Source of the DNA: Croceivirga radicis
Lineage (GTDB): Bacteria > Bacteroidota > Bacteroidia > Flavobacteriales > Flavobacteriaceae
Assembly (NCBI RefSeq): GCF_002072105.2
Contig: NZ_MTBC01000007.1
Span: 124,001 to 188,000, forward strand
Reading direction: 5' to 3'
Length of the DNA: 64,000 nt
Shown one piece after another: positions 25,985-35,306 of the stretch; the first letter of the stretch is position 1; each line of letters starts with the position of its first letter. The position numbers and the translations under genes are program-made. The notes beneath the pieces are model-generated. The model searched no databases, was not told where the DNA came from, and saw nothing but the letters and a program-made list of their open reading frames with translations.

Positions 25985-27031
25985 GTGTCTAAAAAGAAAG
26001 ATTATATAAACCCCAATTTAAAACGAGGTAAAAATTTTACCGGTACCCGATCCTATACGGCACAAGAGCTGTTTGATGGTTTAAAAGCTGGCGACACAAT
26101 AGATTTGGCTAGGGCAATAACACTCATAGAAAGTAATAACCACAACCAACAAGAACAGGCACAAGCATTAATACAAAAATGTATTACCACAGAACACAAT
26201 AGCATCCGTATTGGTATAACCGGCGTACCCGGTGTAGGTAAAAGTACGTTTATAGAAACTTTTGGTATGCATCTTATACAGAAAGGACATAAAGTTGCTG
26301 TTTTAGCGGTAGACCCTACTAGTTCTGTAACCAAAGGTAGTATTCTAGGAGACAAAACACGTATGGAACAACTTGCCAAAGCCAAAAACGCCTTTATACG
26401 CCCCTCTCCTGCAAACGACTCTTTGGGTGGTGTTACCAAAAAAACAAAAGAAAGTATTTTATTATGTGAAACTGCTGGTTACGATATTATTTTGGTGGAA
26501 ACTGTTGGTGTAGGCCAATCTGAAACGGCTGTGCATGGTATGGTAGACTTTTTTCTACTTCTTAAGTTGGCCGGTGCCGGGGATGAGTTACAGGGTATAA
26601 AACGTGGCATCATGGAAATGGCAGATGGCTTAGTAATAACCAAAGCAGATGGTGATAATCTTAATATGGTTTCCACGGCCATGAATTCTTTTAAACGTGC
26701 TTTACACCTATACCCTCCAAAAGCAAACGGTTGGTCTCCAAAAGTGCTTAGCTGTTCTGCTCTTGAAAAAACCGGAATACAGGAAATAGCCAAATTAATA
26801 TTTGACTATGTTCTTTTCACCAAAGAGAACAATTCATTCTTTGCTAAAAGAATAGACCAGAATAAGGAGTGGTTTTTAAGTACGGTTAAAAACAATATCC
26901 TAGATAGTATTCTACTAAAACCGGATAACCAAAAAAGAATAGCTAAGTATTTAAATCAAATTGACAATAATAAAATTGCTCCTTATAGTGCGGCCATAGA
27001 ATTGGTAAAGCAGATTAGCTACACACCTTAA
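25985..27031 (+). CDS. meaB: Methylmalonyl-CoA mutase-associated GTPase MeaB
   Basis: G3E-type GTPase that assembles and protects adenosylcobalamin-dependent methylmalonyl-CoA mutase. The 348-residue protein starts at a GTG; Walker A is GVPGVGKST at 80-88, with DPTSSVTKGSILGDKTRM, SPANDSLGGVTKKTKE, ETVGVGQSE and the base-recognition ITKADGDN. The mutase genes are not in the window. The cobalamin adenosyltransferase at 9988 supplies the cofactor for that enzyme. The following glycosyltransferase gene is separate, with its own probable -7 box. Confidence 0.93.
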   Translation: MSKKKDYINPNLKRGKNFTGTRSYTAQELFDGLKAGDTIDLARAITLIESNNHNQQEQAQALIQKCITTEHNSIRIGITGVPGVGKSTFIETFGMHLIQKGHKVAVLAVDPTSSVTKGSILGDKTRMEQLAKAKNAFIRPSPANDSLGGVTKKTKESILLCETAGYDIILVETVGVGQSETAVHGMVDFFLLLKLAGAGDELQGIKRGIMEMADGLVITKADGDNLNMVSTAMNSFKRALHLYPPKANGWSPKVLSCSALEKTGIQEIAKLIFDYVLFTKENNSFFAKRIDQNKEWFLSTVKNNILDSILLKPDNQKRIAKYLNQIDNNKIAPYSAAIELVKQISYTP

Positions 27032-27041
27032 TTAAAAAGCC

Positions 27042-27049
27042 TAAATTTG
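27042..27049 (+). promoter_or_regulatory. -7 box for GtrB-like glycosyltransferase gene
   Basis: TAAATTTG, 20 bases before the ATG at 27070. No -33 TTG at the usual distance. Confidence 0.45.
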
Positions 27050-27069
27050 CGGCGATTTAAATTATACCC

Positions 27070-28032
27070 ATGCAACCGGTAACCAATTCTTTTCTTTCTA
27101 TAGTTGTTCCACTTTATAACGAAGAAGATAATGTAACGCTACTAACACATAAAATTCATGAAGCCTTAGTGGGTTATAACTATGAAATTGTATATGTAGA
27201 TGACTTTTCTACAGATCAAACCAAAAAGGTTGTAAAAGACTTGAACGACCAAAAAGTTGCCCTAATTGAATTAAAAAAGAATTACGGCCAAAGTTTGGCA
27301 TTGGCTGCAGGTATAGATTATGCCAACGGGGATTATATAATAACCATGGATGGCGATTTGCAAAACGACCCCAGCGATATACCTAACATGTTATCTAGTG
27401 CTATTACAGAAGAATACGATTTAGTAACAGGAATAAGACAAAAGAGGAAAGATTCCCTAGTAAAAAAAATACCTTCTAAAATAGCTAATTTTCTGGTGAG
27501 GCGTGTTACCAAGTTAGATATTAAAGACAATGGCTGTGCACTAAAAGTATTTACCAAAGAAATTGCGAAGGGTCTTAATCTATATGGCGAAATGCACCGT
27601 TTTATAACCCTGTTAGCACATTTAGAAGGGGCGCAAATTAAACAGGTACCCGTAAAACACCACGCCAGGCATGCTGGAGTTTCAAAATACGGTCTAGAAC
27701 GTGTTTTTAAGGTTGTGGCAGATATGATGTTGCTACTTTTTATCCGTAAGTACTTTCAGCGTCCAATACACCTCTTTGGAATTTTTGGTGTTCTACTTAT
27801 CATCTTGGGTGTTTTTATAGAATCCTATCTGTTAATTGTTAAGTTTGGATTTGGCCAAGACATTGGCACCAGGCCCTTACTTATGTTTGGTATGATGTTT
27901 ATTCTAGGCGGAATTCAATTATTTACCATTGGTATAGTAATGGAATTGCTAATAAGAACCTATTATGAGTCACAATCCAAAAGACCTTATCGCATCAAGA
28001 AAATTTCCATAGGTGACCAAAAAGTATCGTAA
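27070..28032 (+). CDS. GT2 glycosyltransferase, GtrB/DPM1-like, with two C-terminal membrane helices
   Basis: A 320-residue GT-A enzyme likely to make a polyprenyl-phosphate sugar. SIVVPLYNEEDNV and YEIVYVDDFSTDQT open the domain; MDGDLQNDPSDIP gives the DxD motif; KDNGCALKVFTKE and MHRFITLLAHLEGAQI are typical of GtrB/ArnC-type enzymes. Two membrane helices lie at about 235-260 and 272-297. Its end overlaps the flippase-like gene by 20 bases. An ArnT-like transferase that could use its product is encoded at 28886 on the other strand. The sugar is unknown. Confidence 0.9.
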   Translation: MQPVTNSFLSIVVPLYNEEDNVTLLTHKIHEALVGYNYEIVYVDDFSTDQTKKVVKDLNDQKVALIELKKNYGQSLALAAGIDYANGDYIITMDGDLQNDPSDIPNMLSSAITEEYDLVTGIRQKRKDSLVKKIPSKIANFLVRRVTKLDIKDNGCALKVFTKEIAKGLNLYGEMHRFITLLAHLEGAQIKQVPVKHHARHAGVSKYGLERVFKVVADMMLLLFIRKYFQRPIHLFGIFGVLLIILGVFIESYLLIVKFGFGQDIGTRPLLMFGMMFILGGIQLFTIGIVMELLIRTYYESQSKRPYRIKKISIGDQKVS

Positions 28033-28894
28033 AATAGCTACTACGGCGCTAAAAATTGTCGTTAGTATAGCCCTACTCTATTTTATTTTCACCAAAATAG
28101 ATTACAATACGGTTATCACTACTATTAAAAAGGCCCACCTGGGCTATCTCTCTTTGGCGCTAGGTTTATTTATCCTATCCAAGTATTTTAATGCCCTGCG
28201 TCTTAATCTATATTTACATGCTATTGAAGTACCATTAAGCCATAGGAGTAATTTTAAGTTGTACTTACTAGGCATGTTTTACAATCTGTTTTTACCGGGC
28301 GGTATTGGTGGAGATGCCTATAAGGGTTACGTTTTAAAAAAGCGTTTTAAAGTTAGCACCAAACGCCTAGTTGCCGTTCTCTTACTGGATAGGTTAAGTG
28401 GTATGTTGCTTATACTTATTTATGCACTTCTATTGGCCTTTTTTATAGACAATAAGCTTTTCTCAACTTTCAAATATCTTTTTTTATTGGCTATACCTAT
28501 AGGCGTGGTATTATTTTATTTAGTTGCAAAACAATTTTTTAGTTATACCCTTGCTGCATTTTGGGCATCATTTGGCTATTCTGCTTTGTTGCAAGCTATA
28601 CAGTTGCTATGCGTATTCCTATTACTACTGGCATTGGGTATTACCAGTTCTGTAACCGAATACCTTTTTGTTTTCATGGTATCTTCCATTGTTTCGGTAA
28701 TCCCCTTAACAATAGGCGGTGTGGGTAGCAGAGAAGTAACCTTTTTATACGGTGCTAAATGGTTAAATTTAGAACCAAACATTTCTATAGGAATTAGTTT
28801 TTTGTTCTTCTTGATTTCCGCTTTGGTTTCCCTTTCTGGTATCTATTATCATTTTAAAAAACCAAAACTAGAGCGCACTTCTACCCTAGTATAA
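28013..28894 (+). CDS. Flippase-like (LPG synthase transmembrane family) protein
   Basis: A 293-residue polytopic membrane protein starting at a GTG inside the previous gene. The family signature FYNLFLPGGIGGDAYKG is at about 90-106; later come LLLDRLSGML and VSVIPLTIGGVGSREVTFLYG. Members of the lysylphosphatidylglycerol synthase TM family include MprF membrane domains and AglD-type proteins; this one has no synthase domain. The overlap with a GtrB-like enzyme supports a lipid-sugar translocation role, which is inference. It converges with the GT39 gene with nine bases of overlap. Confidence 0.85.
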   Translation: MTKKYRKIATTALKIVVSIALLYFIFTKIDYNTVITTIKKAHLGYLSLALGLFILSKYFNALRLNLYLHAIEVPLSHRSNFKLYLLGMFYNLFLPGGIGGDAYKGYVLKKRFKVSTKRLVAVLLLDRLSGMLLILIYALLLAFFIDNKLFSTFKYLFLLAIPIGVVLFYLVAKQFFSYTLAAFWASFGYSALLQAIQLLCVFLLLLALGITSSVTEYLFVFMVSSIVSVIPLTIGGVGSREVTFLYGAKWLNLEPNISIGISFLFFLISALVSLSGIYYHFKKPKLERTSTLV

Positions 28895-30544
28895 ATGTAC
28901 CAAATGCCTTTTATTGACAACCTTATCCCTTGTATTGGGGTTTAGGAATTTACCTTGCAACCTAGTAATTCTAAATTGGTCTACTGTTAATTGTTGGTCC
29001 CATTTAAACCCTGCTTGTTCTAAAATTTCTAAGTCCTTGTCCGTGGCATAGACCCAAGGATTGTTCAAAGCTGCCAAACCTGATAAGGTGGTAATTTTTA
29101 CTGGTTTTTTATTGTAGAAATCCAAGCCCCAAGTATAATCTTCATTAAACTTATAAATATTATTTACATCTATATTTCCCTTCTCAATTTTTTGGGCCAT
29201 GGTAGAACCTGCTTGATACTTTAATAACTCTGGATAGAAATGAAGGTTAAGTACACCATTTATTAATAAGGAAGCGTAAACAGATATAGTAACCAGTCTA
29301 ACATAATACGGTTCTTGTTTTAAACAGAAATACACGATTAATCCAAGCCCAGACAATAACACAACATAATTATACCAATAATTGAATTTGAACACGTGAA
29401 AACATATTAGACATACCGCAATAAAAACAATACTCAAAATAAAATACTGTATGCCAAGAAGTGTTTTTATAACTTTAATCTTTGTGTATTTGTGTAAGCT
29501 GTAAACATAAGATGCTGTTAAAACTGCATACAACGGCATCATAATGTTCATGTAATGCGGTAGTTTAAATTGGGCAAAACTTATTAGAAGAAAAATAAAC
29601 GAAATTCCGCCAAACGTTAAGAACTCAAAACCCTTATGATATACAAACCGCATTTTAATAAACGACTGAGCTCGCCAGAAATAGCCTACCAAAGCTAGAA
29701 CGGACCAAGGTAAAAACACCCATAAAAAAGTATGGAAAAAGAAGAAAAAATCACTGCTATTTTTTCCTATCCCTTCGCCACTCATCCTTTCAAAACTCTG
29801 TTCCCAAAAAATAAAAAAGATTCCGCTCCTATTGTTTCTTCCTCTAATTACCTTTTCCGGATGCAGATCAAATTGATGATAATAAGCATACAACATTGGA
29901 GTAATGGTAACAGCAAAAACCAAAATCGCAAGGATTACCTTGTAGTTGGCCAAAAGATTCCACTTTCTAGTGTATGCTAAATGGCATAAAACACAAAGCC
30001 CTATTACCACTAATGCTATTTGACCTTTGGTAGAAAATGCCAAACCAGCTCCAAAAGCACCCAATAATAGATTATATAATTGTTCTTTCTCTATATAAGT
30101 TGCCAATTGCCAAATGGAAAAAATTGTAAACCCTGTTAACACCGCATCGGTTCTAACATCTATTGCACTTAAAACTATAGTTTGGCAGGTCATGAAAATT
30201 AATGCAGCAAACTTACCCACGTTTTTGTGGTATAATAAGGTTCCAAGACCATAAGCACTATACGCTGCTAATAAAGTTGCTAATAATCCCGGTAAACGAT
30301 AAGCCCACTGATTTATACCAAAAACCTTAAAAGAGAAGGCCGCCAACCAATAATGCATATGTGGCTTATCTAAATATTCATTGGGTCCTTTGAACAAACT
30401 TAAAAAATCGTTTTCTTGAACCATGCGCATTGCCATTACCGCAAATTGGGCAGAATCGTTCTCAAATAAGGTTACAAAAGTACCTGCTAAATAGACTAAA
30501 CAGATAAGCGCTATTAAAAACCAATATCTCCTGTTAGAAATCAT
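28886..30544 (-). CDS. ArnT-like GT39 family membrane glycosyltransferase
   Basis: A 552-residue integral membrane transferase with about ten helices. The first loop has FENDSAQFAVMAMRM and EYLDKPHMHYWLAAFSFK, matching the acidic and DKPP(L/H)..W motifs of dolichyl-phosphate-mannose/ArnT transferases that move sugar from a polyprenyl carrier to lipid A or proteins. The C-terminal 100 residues are soluble (VNNIYKFNEDYTWGLDFYNK). It overlaps the PAP2 gene by four bases and faces the GtrB-like gene, so the two groups may form one pathway. The acceptor is unknown. Confidence 0.88.
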   Translation of the reverse strand: MISNRRYWFLIALICLVYLAGTFVTLFENDSAQFAVMAMRMVQENDFLSLFKGPNEYLDKPHMHYWLAAFSFKVFGINQWAYRLPGLLATLLAAYSAYGLGTLLYHKNVGKFAALIFMTCQTIVLSAIDVRTDAVLTGFTIFSIWQLATYIEKEQLYNLLLGAFGAGLAFSTKGQIALVVIGLCVLCHLAYTRKWNLLANYKVILAILVFAVTITPMLYAYYHQFDLHPEKVIRGRNNRSGIFFIFWEQSFERMSGEGIGKNSSDFFFFFHTFLWVFLPWSVLALVGYFWRAQSFIKMRFVYHKGFEFLTFGGISFIFLLISFAQFKLPHYMNIMMPLYAVLTASYVYSLHKYTKIKVIKTLLGIQYFILSIVFIAVCLICFHVFKFNYWYNYVVLLSGLGLIVYFCLKQEPYYVRLVTISVYASLLINGVLNLHFYPELLKYQAGSTMAQKIEKGNIDVNNIYKFNEDYTWGLDFYNKKPVKITTLSGLAALNNPWVYATDKDLEILEQAGFKWDQQLTVDQFRITRLQGKFLNPNTRDKVVNKRHLVHLY

Positions 30545-31107
30545 ACTTTTAATTTTTGGAGTACCACCTTAAATAAAGCATAGAAAATGCTACCCAGGGC
30601 CGCTCCCATAAGAAAACCAGTTAATACATCTCCTGGAAAATGAACTCCTATATATATTCTACTGTAACCTACCATTAGGGCCCAAATAAGCAATAGTAAA
30701 GGCAAAAATGGTATTCTTCTATTAAATAGCAGTGCAAAAAATACAGCCACTGCCATAGCATTAGCGGCATGCGCGGAGAAATAGCCAAATTTACCACCAC
30801 AATAAGACTTTACCAATCTCATACTATTGTTTACCGATAAATCATGGCAAGGACGCAAGCGTTCAAAACCATATTTAAATGCATTTGCCAATTGATCGGT
30901 AGCAGTTATTAGCAAAGCTATGCATACCAACAATACGCCTGTTTTTTTTAAACCTAATTGGCGAAAAGAAAAGATTAATAATAATATGTACAATGGAATT
31001 GAACCCCATTTGTTGGTGATAAACATCCAGAAGCCATCCCATGTTTCTGAACCTAAATTGTTCAAGAACAGGAAAACTTCTTTATCTAAGGTAATTATTT
31101 CGTTCAC
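30541..31107 (-). CDS. PAP2-family membrane phosphatase
   Basis: A 188-residue membrane phosphatase. The PAP2 motifs are present: K-x6-RP in KYGFERLRP, the SAH block in YFSAHAANAMA, and SR-x5-H-x3-D in SRIYIGVHFPGDVL. Family members dephosphorylate undecaprenyl pyrophosphate or phosphatidate-type lipids in the outer face of the inner membrane. It overlaps the ArnT-like gene by four bases, so recycling of the polyprenyl carrier in the same pathway is a reasonable inference. Confidence 0.92.
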   Translation of the reverse strand: MNEIITLDKEVFLFLNNLGSETWDGFWMFITNKWGSIPLYILLLIFSFRQLGLKKTGVLLVCIALLITATDQLANAFKYGFERLRPCHDLSVNNSMRLVKSYCGGKFGYFSAHAANAMAVAVFFALLFNRRIPFLPLLLLIWALMVGYSRIYIGVHFPGDVLTGFLMGAALGSIFYALFKVVLQKLKV

Positions 31108-31111
31108 CTAA

Positions 31112-31339
31112 CTAATCTTCGTACCTACCTACTTCCCTATCGTAAAATGCCGTAGCCTCTTCTATCAATCTTTCTGCTTCAGTGGCCAGCTCCTCTTCGT
31201 CTTCTCTTGAAAACTCCTCTAACCATTCTACTTCATCGTTCTCAAGATTTATGATGAATCTTGGATACTCTGTATGAACAATGTAAATCGCATCCGGAAA
31301 ATCCGTATTATCGCCCAAAAGAAATTTAGGTAGTTCCAT
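31112..31339 (-). CDS. Conserved small acidic protein (75 aa)
   Basis: A 75-residue cytoplasmic protein, very acidic, with KFLLGDNTDFPDAIYIVHTE followed by PRFIINLENDEVEWLEEF and a Glu-rich helix to the end (EEELATEAERLIEEATAFYDREV). I recall close relatives in many Flavobacteriia as hypothetical proteins. It lies five bases upstream of the PAP2 gene in the same direction, so it may be part of that operon. No known function. Confidence 0.75.
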   Translation of the reverse strand: MELPKFLLGDNTDFPDAIYIVHTEYPRFIINLENDEVEWLEEFSREDEEELATEAERLIEEATAFYDREVGRYED

Positions 31340-31372
31340 AATCTTTAGTGTTATTTAATTTGCAATTAAGCA

Positions 31373-32749
31373 CTAAACAAGTGCTGTATTTGCTATAAGT
31401 TTATTGGTCAAATATTTAAATCGAATATACAACAATACCGCAGAAACGGTAAGCCCGGAGAGCAATCCTATCCAGATTCCAGTACTTTCATATTCCGTAT
31501 ACAAACCTAAAAAATAGGAAACGGGGAACCCAACCAGCCAATAGGCCACAAACGTAATTGCCGTAGGTATTTTCACGTCTTGCAACCCTCTTAGGGCACC
31601 AAGGACCACTACTTGTATACCGTCTGAAATCTGAAAAAATGCAGCCACTATCAATAGTTTTGCAGCCAAGGTAATTACCACTAGGTTATCTGTTTTATTT
31701 ACAACATCGTCTACATCCAAATAAATGGTTGGCAACCAATTATTAAATACTAAGAAAAATACGGCAAAAACAATCTCTATAATTAGAGTAAGAAGAAATA
31801 CGGAGGTAGCAATTCTTTGTAGTTCTTTAAAGTTATTTAGTCCTTTTTGATTTCCTACCCTTACCATTGCTGCCACGCTAAGGCCTATACCCACCATATA
31901 TGTCATACTACTCAGGTTTAATGCAATTTGGTTTGCGGCTTGTGCATTTTTACCCAATACGCCACTTAACCAAACTGCAGATGTAAATATTCCTACTTCA
32001 AAGAAAACTTGTAAGGCAGAAGGAAAACCCAAGTCGATAATTTTTTTTATAATCTTAGACTCTATTATACTAAACTTTAAGTTTTGCATATAAGGCTTAA
32101 ACTTTGGTTTGGAATACAACATATACCACAAAAAGAAAACCATAAAGAACCTAGAAACTAAAGTACCTATTGCCGCACCCAGTATTCCCATTTTTGGAAA
32201 ACCAAAAGTTCCAAAAATGAACAAATAGTTTAACACCACGTTTACCACATTACTTAAAATAGTAGCAACCATAGGGTACTTTGTTTGCGAAAAGCCATCT
32301 GCAAACTGTTTAAATGCCTGAAAAATAATCATGGGAACCATAGAAGCAGCTACCAAATTAATGTAGGGCATGGCCAACGCTACCACCTCTGGTGGCTGTT
32401 GCATATGGTACAATACGCCTTTGGTAAGCATAATTAATGTAAACATGACCAAGCCAATTGCTACACAAATTATTAGCCCATGTTTAAATAGCTGTTTGGC
32501 CCTATTATCGTCCTTGGCGCCATCTGCCTCTGCTACTAAGGGGGTAATTGCAGTAGAAAAACCAATACCTACGTACATAAAAATAAGAACCAGACTATTG
32601 CCCAAAGACACGGCCGCAAGCTCTGCCGTTCCTAATTGGCCAACCATTACATTATCTGCAAAAGCCACAAACGTGTGGCCCAACATACCTAATACAACCG
32701 GTGCTGCTAATTTTAAATTATATACAAACTCCTTTGTAAATTGCTCCAT
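31373..32749 (-). CDS. MATE family efflux transporter
   Basis: A 458-residue polytopic carrier with the MATE layout of two six-helix bundles: N-terminal APVVLGMLGHTFVAFADNVMVGQLGTAELAA, the Pro/Ala-rich loops, and in the second half LGFPSALQVFFEVGIFTSA. MATE proteins export drugs or metabolites in exchange for Na+ or H+. The substrate cannot be told from sequence. It lies 13 bases after mazG on the same strand. Confidence 0.93.
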   Translation of the reverse strand: MEQFTKEFVYNLKLAAPVVLGMLGHTFVAFADNVMVGQLGTAELAAVSLGNSLVLIFMYVGIGFSTAITPLVAEADGAKDDNRAKQLFKHGLIICVAIGLVMFTLIMLTKGVLYHMQQPPEVVALAMPYINLVAASMVPMIIFQAFKQFADGFSQTKYPMVATILSNVVNVVLNYLFIFGTFGFPKMGILGAAIGTLVSRFFMVFFLWYMLYSKPKFKPYMQNLKFSIIESKIIKKIIDLGFPSALQVFFEVGIFTSAVWLSGVLGKNAQAANQIALNLSSMTYMVGIGLSVAAMVRVGNQKGLNNFKELQRIATSVFLLTLIIEIVFAVFFLVFNNWLPTIYLDVDDVVNKTDNLVVITLAAKLLIVAAFFQISDGIQVVVLGALRGLQDVKIPTAITFVAYWLVGFPVSYFLGLYTEYESTGIWIGLLSGLTVSAVLLYIRFKYLTNKLIANTALV

Positions 32750-32762
32750 GAATTATCCTAGG

Positions 32763-33548
32763 TTAGTTAGAAGACCCTATTTTTTTAGCTTCCTCCCAAA
32801 ATATATCCATTTCTTTTAGAGTCATGTCTTGTAAGGCCTTACCATTTTCTTTTGCTTTCTTCTCTAAATATTGAAATCTTCCAATAAATTTTTTATTGGT
32901 ACGTTCCAAGGCATTTTCAGGATTAATTTTTAAAAAACGGGCGTAATTAACCATGGAAAACAAAACATCTCCAAACTCGGCCTCTATTTTATCTTGGTTA
33001 TTGTTGGTTAGCTCTTCTTGTAATTCCGCTAGTTCTTCTTCAACTTTTTGAAATACTTGTTCTGGTTGTTCCCAGTCAAAACCTACACCCGCAACCTTAT
33101 CTTGAATTCTATTGGCCTTTACCAACGCTGGCAAACTGTTGGGAACCCCTTGTAAAACACTTTTTTTTCCTTCTTTTAGTTTTAGGTTTTCCCAATTACG
33201 CTTTACATCTTCCTCATTTTCTACATTAATATCTCCGTAAATATGCGGATGCCTATTTATGAGTTTCTCACAAATACCATTAGCTACATCGGCAATATCA
33301 AAGTCATTTGTTTCTGATCCTATCTTGGCATAAAAAACAATATGCAACAACAAGTCCCCAAGCTCTTTTTTTACTTCTTCCAAATCATTGTCCAAAATAG
33401 CATCGCCCAACTCATAGGTCTCCTCAATGGTTAAATGCCTAAGGGTCTGTAGGGTTTGCTTTTTATCCCATGGGCATTGCTCTCGCAACTCGTCCATAAT
33501 GGTCAAAAGCCGGTCTATTGCCTGTAGTTGTTGTTCTCTTGTATTCAT
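32763..33548 (-). CDS. mazG: Nucleoside triphosphate pyrophosphohydrolase MazG
   Basis: Hydrolyses noncanonical and ordinary NTPs to NMP and PPi. The 261-residue protein has the two-domain MazG layout: the first all-alpha domain begins with CPWDKKQTLQTLRHLTIEETYEL and carries EExYE plus KKELGDLLLHIVFYAKI; the second has VEEELAELQEEL and EAEFGDVLFSMVNYARF. The linker segment RHPHIYGD is normal. It is the first gene of a run shared with the MATE gene. Confidence 0.93.
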   Translation of the reverse strand: MNTREQQLQAIDRLLTIMDELREQCPWDKKQTLQTLRHLTIEETYELGDAILDNDLEEVKKELGDLLLHIVFYAKIGSETNDFDIADVANGICEKLINRHPHIYGDINVENEEDVKRNWENLKLKEGKKSVLQGVPNSLPALVKANRIQDKVAGVGFDWEQPEQVFQKVEEELAELQEELTNNNQDKIEAEFGDVLFSMVNYARFLKINPENALERTNKKFIGRFQYLEKKAKENGKALQDMTLKEMDIFWEEAKKIGSSN

Positions 33549-33667
33549 CCTTAAAAAATTCAGCTTTCAAAGCTACGATTTGTAGAACGGATTATCCTCT
33601 AAATCTCGGTTTAAATCCAATAAGCGGGTAGTCATTATATTTTATATATTTAAAAAACTGAATCCTT

Positions 33668-34543
33668 ATGAAAACTAAACTATTTATCTTCTTCACATTG
33701 GCTTTATTTCATTTACAAGCCCAAGAAATTATAGAATTGCCAATAACCAAACAACCACCCGTTACGTATCAAGGAGATTCAAAAGCTTATTATTCCTCTA
33801 TATGGCAAACAGAGGTAATCACCAACGTTTCTAAACCTATTATGGAGGTTTTTAAACCAACAGACAGCACTTTAAATACAGGTACAGCTGTTATTGTTGC
33901 ACCTGGAGGCGGGTTATACGGTTTAAGTATAGAAAGTGAAGGAAACATGGTTGCAAAGTGGTTGGCAGAAAAAGGCATCCCTGCTTTTGTTTTGCAATAT
34001 AGATTGGTACCCACGGGCGAAGATGGAATACAAGAAATTACAACACTATCCCAAACCAATCCTCAAAAAATTGGGGAAGAAGTAGCCAAAGTAATTCCGT
34101 TTTCCATAGAAGATGGTTTAAATGCTATTGCTCATGTACGCGCGCATGCCGATACGTATGATGTAAATCCGGATAAAATAGGTTTCATGGGGTTTTCTGC
34201 CGGAGGCGCAGTTACTGTTGGTATTAGCCAAAACTATACAGAAGCAAACAAACCAAACTTTCTAGTACCAGTTTATTATTGGTCTACCGTTATGCCTGCT
34301 AAACCGCCTAAGCAAGATGCCCCACCTATGTTGTTAATTTGTGCCACGGACGATCCCTTACAATTGGCTCCCGGTACTATTGAACTTTACAATACTTATC
34401 TTGAGGCTAAAAAAAATGTAGCCTTGCATATGTATGCTAAAGGCGGACACGGCTTTGGGATGCGAAAACAAGGTTTACCCTCTGATAATTGGATTTTGCG
34501 CTTCTATGAATGGGCGTTGAGCGAAAAATTAGTAACCAATTAA
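33668..34543 (+). CDS. Exported alpha/beta hydrolase (esterase)
   Basis: A 291-residue secreted hydrolase with signal peptide 1-18 (ALFHLQAQ). The oxyanion region is APGGGLYGLSIESEGNMVAKWLAEKG, the nucleophile is S177 in GFSAGGAV, and the C-terminal HGFGMRKQG supplies the His. The layout resembles bifunctional or acetyl-xylan esterase-like enzymes that deacylate polysaccharides. An SGNH hydrolase and a GH20 hexosaminidase follow in the same direction, so a role in glycan breakdown is likely. Substrate unproven. Confidence 0.85.
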   Translation: MKTKLFIFFTLALFHLQAQEIIELPITKQPPVTYQGDSKAYYSSIWQTEVITNVSKPIMEVFKPTDSTLNTGTAVIVAPGGGLYGLSIESEGNMVAKWLAEKGIPAFVLQYRLVPTGEDGIQEITTLSQTNPQKIGEEVAKVIPFSIEDGLNAIAHVRAHADTYDVNPDKIGFMGFSAGGAVTVGISQNYTEANKPNFLVPVYYWSTVMPAKPPKQDAPPMLLICATDDPLQLAPGTIELYNTYLEAKKNVALHMYAKGGHGFGMRKQGLPSDNWILRFYEWALSEKLVTN

Positions 34544-34643
34544 ACTTATTGCCTTAGCTTGCTATAGGTGTCTCTGTTAAAGTTTATTTAAGATGCCACA
34601 CCTAACAACCAAGAGCCTAAATTCTTCGTAATTTCATAGGTTT

Positions 34644-34651
34644 TAATTTTG
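34644..34651 (+). promoter_or_regulatory. -7 box just before SGNH hydrolase gene
   Basis: TAATTTTG ending four bases before the ATG at 34656. If used it would give an almost leaderless transcript. No -33 TTG is seen. Confidence 0.35.
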
Positions 34652-34655
34652 TAAT

Positions 34656-35297
34656 ATGCTGTATAGGATATCCATACTTCTTTTTTTATTTGGCCAAATG
34701 GTAGCGGCACAAGCTGGATTTGAAAATGAGGTAAAAACAATAACTGCCCATAACGATTCTATCTGGAACCAAAAGGAATCTACCATTGTGTTTACCGGAA
34801 GCTCTAGCATACGCATGTGGAAAGATTTACAAGAAAGATTTCCAGACCAACAAGTACTAAATACAGGCTTTGGTGGTTCTCAAGCATCTGACCTGCTCTA
34901 CTTTTTGGATGACCTCGTATTAAAATATAAGCCTAAAACCGTATTTATTTACGAAGGCGACAATGATATTTCCGCAAAAAAAAGACCCAAAGAAATCTTG
35001 GGTACGCTACAAGAAATAATCCAAAAGATTAAAAAGGATAATCCAGAAACCAATATTGTATTAATCTCTGCCAAACCAAGCATAAGCCGTTGGAAACTAA
35101 GGAGTAAATACAAGAGGTTAAACAGGAAATTAGAAAAGCTGGCGCAAAAAGAACAATACATAGATTATGCAGATGTCTGGTATGCCATGCTAGATGGAAA
35201 AAAATTACGTACCAATTTGTTTATAGCAGACGGCCTACATATGAATAAAATGGGATACGATATCTGGTATTATCAACTTAAGCCATTGATTAAATAA
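34656..35297 (+). CDS. Exported SGNH/GDSL-family hydrolase
   Basis: A 213-residue secreted hydrolase (signal about 1-18, VAAQA). SGNH block I is FTGSSSIRMW (Ser nucleophile), block II GFGGSQASDL, block III YEGDNDI (Asn in GDND), and block V DGLHMNKMGYDIW (Asp-His). The family removes acyl groups from sugars or lipids. It lies nine bases before the GH20 gene and is probably cotranscribed with it, which fits deacylation of aminosugar-containing glycans. Confidence 0.88.
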   Translation: MLYRISILLFLFGQMVAAQAGFENEVKTITAHNDSIWNQKESTIVFTGSSSIRMWKDLQERFPDQQVLNTGFGGSQASDLLYFLDDLVLKYKPKTVFIYEGDNDISAKKRPKEILGTLQEIIQKIKKDNPETNIVLISAKPSISRWKLRSKYKRLNRKLEKLAQKEQYIDYADVWYAMLDGKKLRTNLFIADGLHMNKMGYDIWYYQLKPLIK

Positions 35298-35306
35298 CAA
35301 CCAACA

